NCBI GenBank assembly: GCA_946480245.1
Contig: CAMLIZ010000191.1
Coordinates: forward strand, 1 to 7,735
Reading direction: 5' to 3'
Length of the DNA: 7,735 nt
From: an uncultured Pseudomonadota bacterium
Lineage (GTDB): Bacteria > Pseudomonadota > Gammaproteobacteria > Burkholderiales > Burkholderiaceae
Part shown: positions 6,153 to 7,735 of the stretch, in pieces
Numbering within the stretch: position 1 is the first letter of the stretch
Layout of the letters: each line of letters begins with the position of its first letter
The notes under the pieces: generated by a model
Seen by the model: only the letters and a program-made list of their open reading frames with translations
What the model was told of the DNA's origin: nothing
Databases searched by the model: none
Position numbers and translations under genes: made by a program

Positions 6153-7735
6153 ATGACCAAGCCATCCGCTTTCCCGCTCGCCCTGCCCGGCCCCGGCCGC
6201 CGCCGCTTCGTGCAAGGCCTGGCCGCCGGCGGCGTGCTGCTCGCCGCACCGCCGCTGGCGCGCCTGGCGCGCGCAGGCGAACCCGCGCGCGCCGTGCCCG
6301 AGCTGCACGGCACCGAGTTCGCGCTCGAGGTGGCCGAGCTGCCGGTCAACTTCACCGGCGCGCCGCGCATGGCCACCGCGATCAACGGCTCCATCCCCGC
6401 ACCCACGCTGCACTGGCGCGAGGGCGACACGGTGACAATCCGGGTGACCAACCGGCTGCCGGTGGCCACCTCGATCCACTGGCACGGCATCCTCGTGCCG
6501 TTCCAGATGGACGGCGTGCCCGGCATCAGCTTCGCCGGCATCCCGCCCGGCGAGACCTTCACCTACCGCTTCCAGGTGCGCCAGAGCGGCACCTTCTGGT
6601 ACCACTCGCACTCCGGCCACCAGGAGCAGACCGGCATGTACGGCGCGATCGTGATCACGCCGCGCGGCGGCGACACGATCCGCGCCGAGCGCGAGCACGT
6701 GGTGCAGCTGTCGGACTGGACCGACGAAGACCCGATGCGCGTGCTGGCGAAGCTGAAGGCGCAAGGCGACTACTACAACTTCGCCCAGCCCACGCTGCCC
6801 GAGTTCCTGCGCGACGCCGCAGACAACGGCGTGCGCGTGGCGCTCAACAAGCGCGACATGTGGAACCGCATGCGCATGAGCCCGGCCGACCTGGCCGACG
6901 TGTCCGGCGCCACGCTCACCTACCTGATGAACGGCAGCACGCCGGCCGCCAACTGGACCGGGCTGTTCCGCCCCGGCGAGCGGGTGCGGCTGCGCTTCAT
7001 CAACGGCGCCGCGCACACCTTCTACGACGTGCGCATCCCGGGCCTGAAGCTCACCGTCGTGCAGGCCGACGGCCAGAGCGTCGAGCCGGTGACGGTGGAC
7101 GAATTCCGCTTCGGCCCCGGCGAGACCTACGACGTGCTCGTGCAGCCGCGCGACGAGGCCTACACCGTGTTCGCCCAAACGATGGACCGCAGCGGCTTCG
7201 CGCGCGGCACGCTGGCGGTGCGCCAGGGCCTGCAAGCGCCGGTGCCCGCGCTCGATGTGCGGCCGCGGCTGGGCATGGACGACATGATGGACATGAGCGC
7301 CGCCATGCCGGCCATGGACCACGGCGCGATGCCCGGCATGGACCACGCGGACCATGCCGCCGCCGCCGCGATGGCGCCCCCCGCGCTGGCCGCGCCCAGC
7401 ACGCGCGTGCGCCATGCCCGCACCGAATACGGCCCCTCCACCGACATGCGCGTGGACCTGGCCCGCACGGCGCTCGACGACCCCGGCATCGGCCTGCGCG
7501 ACAACGGCCGCCGCGTGCTCACGCTGGCCGACCTGCACACGCTGGGCGGCCCGCTCGACGCACGCCTGCCGGGGCGCGAGATCGAGCTGCACCTCACCGG
7601 CAACATGGAGCGCTATACCTGGTCGCTCGACGGGCTGGAGTTCGGCCGCTCCACGCCGATCCACCTGCGCGAGGGCGAACGCGTGCGCGTGATCCTGCAC
7701 AACGACACGATGATGACCCACCCGATGCACCTGCA
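6153..7735 (+). CDS. copA: CopA-type periplasmic multicopper oxidase (3' truncated)
   Basis: Copper-resistance multicopper oxidase, thought to oxidise Cu(I) and bind copper in the periplasm. The frame stays open to the window end, giving 527 complete residues of an expected 600 or so. The N-terminus has a twin-arginine signal (RRRFVQG, residues 16-22) and a likely cleavage site after ARA near 41, so export of the folded enzyme by Tat is expected. Three cupredoxin domains lie near 50-165, 185-350 and 430 to the end. Copper ligands seen are HWHG (H109, H111), YHSH (H151, H153) and the start of HPMHLH (H523, H526). The final HCH-type motif with the T1 cysteine is outside the window. A Met/His-rich segment (375-407) includes MDHGAMPGMDH, which separates CopA from plain laccases. 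It starts 25 bases after the CueR-like promoter; no clear ribosome site is seen. This is the periplasmic oxidase, not the P-type ATPase also called CopA. Confidence 0.95.
   Translation, partial: MTKPSAFPLALPGPGRRRFVQGLAAGGVLLAAPPLARLARAGEPARAVPELHGTEFALEVAELPVNFTGAPRMATAINGSIPAPTLHWREGDTVTIRVTNRLPVATSIHWHGILVPFQMDGVPGISFAGIPPGETFTYRFQVRQSGTFWYHSHSGHQEQTGMYGAIVITPRGGDTIRAEREHVVQLSDWTDEDPMRVLAKLKAQGDYYNFAQPTLPEFLRDAADNGVRVALNKRDMWNRMRMSPADLADVSGATLTYLMNGSTPAANWTGLFRPGERVRLRFINGAAHTFYDVRIPGLKLTVVQADGQSVEPVTVDEFRFGPGETYDVLVQPRDEAYTVFAQTMDRSGFARGTLAVRQGLQAPVPALDVRPRLGMDDMMDMSAAMPAMDHGAMPGMDHADHAAAAAMAPPALAAPSTRVRHARTEYGPSTDMRVDLARTALDDPGIGLRDNGRRVLTLADLHTLGGPLDARLPGREIELHLTGNMERYTWSLDGLEFGRSTPIHLREGERVRVILHNDTMMTHPMHL

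Noticed and set aside
5922..7730. A 602-codon open frame on the minus strand opposite copA
   Set aside because: It is again His/Ala/Arg-rich with no motif, and it covers the copA frame, which has clear copper-ligand motifs and a Tat signal.
6153..7735. copA as a nitrite reductase, laccase or bilirubin-oxidase-like enzyme
   Set aside because: Three cupredoxin domains with HWHG, YHSHSGHQEQTGMYG and the Met-rich MDH segment match CopA; nitrite reductases have two domains and plain laccases lack the Met/His segment.
1..7735. CRISPR arrays, tRNA or rRNA genes, insertion sequences
   Set aside because: There are no regularly spaced direct repeats, no cloverleaf candidates, no transposase motifs and no terminal repeats; the window is almost fully covered by the eight genes.

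Overview
This window comes from a very GC-rich bacterium, with G or C at almost every third codon position. It is most likely a betaproteobacterium of the Burkholderiales type. That placement is inferred from base composition, from the CzcD-like sequence style and from a Tat-exported CopA-type copper oxidase; I could not run a search to test it. The window holds eight protein genes packed with almost no spacers. Both ends cut through a gene.

Region 1 (1-4904, plus strand) is one compact operon that begins upstream of the window. Its order is: the C-terminal half of a heme-copper oxidase subunit I; a small AI-2E/PerM-family membrane protein; oxidase subunit III; oxidase subunit IV; a short-chain dehydrogenase/reductase (SDR) with a probable C-terminal membrane anchor; and a CzcD-like cation diffusion facilitator. 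Three junctions are 4-base ATGA stop/start overlaps, at 1950-1953, 2594-2597 and 2947-2950. The other gaps are about 8 to 14 bases, so the six genes are probably co-transcribed and partly translationally coupled. Subunit I carries the YSHPAV motif in place of the GHPEV motif, which places it with the A2-type (caa3-like) oxygen reductases that lack the D-channel glutamate. Subunit II is expected upstream, outside the window.

Region 2 (4918-6009, minus strand) is a second AI-2E-family permease, only distantly similar to the first. It converges on the CzcD-like gene with a 13-base gap.

Region 3 (6010-6152) is the only real intergenic space. It holds a strong GC-rich hairpin in the permease leader and, on the plus strand, a promoter with a 19-base spacer and an ACCTTCC half-site, as expected for a CueR/MerR-family copper-sensing activator.

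Region 4 (6153 to the end, plus strand) is a Tat-exported CopA-type multicopper oxidase with a Met/His-rich segment, cut off at its last copper-binding region.

Taken together, the window joins a copper-dependent terminal oxidase operon, a zinc/cobalt/cadmium-type exporter and a copper-inducible periplasmic copper-detoxifying oxidase. Every gene belongs to a recognisable family, and I see no clearly new system. The most unusual points are the permease gene inserted between oxidase subunits I and III, the membrane-anchored SDR in the same operon, and the A2-type active-site motif with a further Mg-site substitution.
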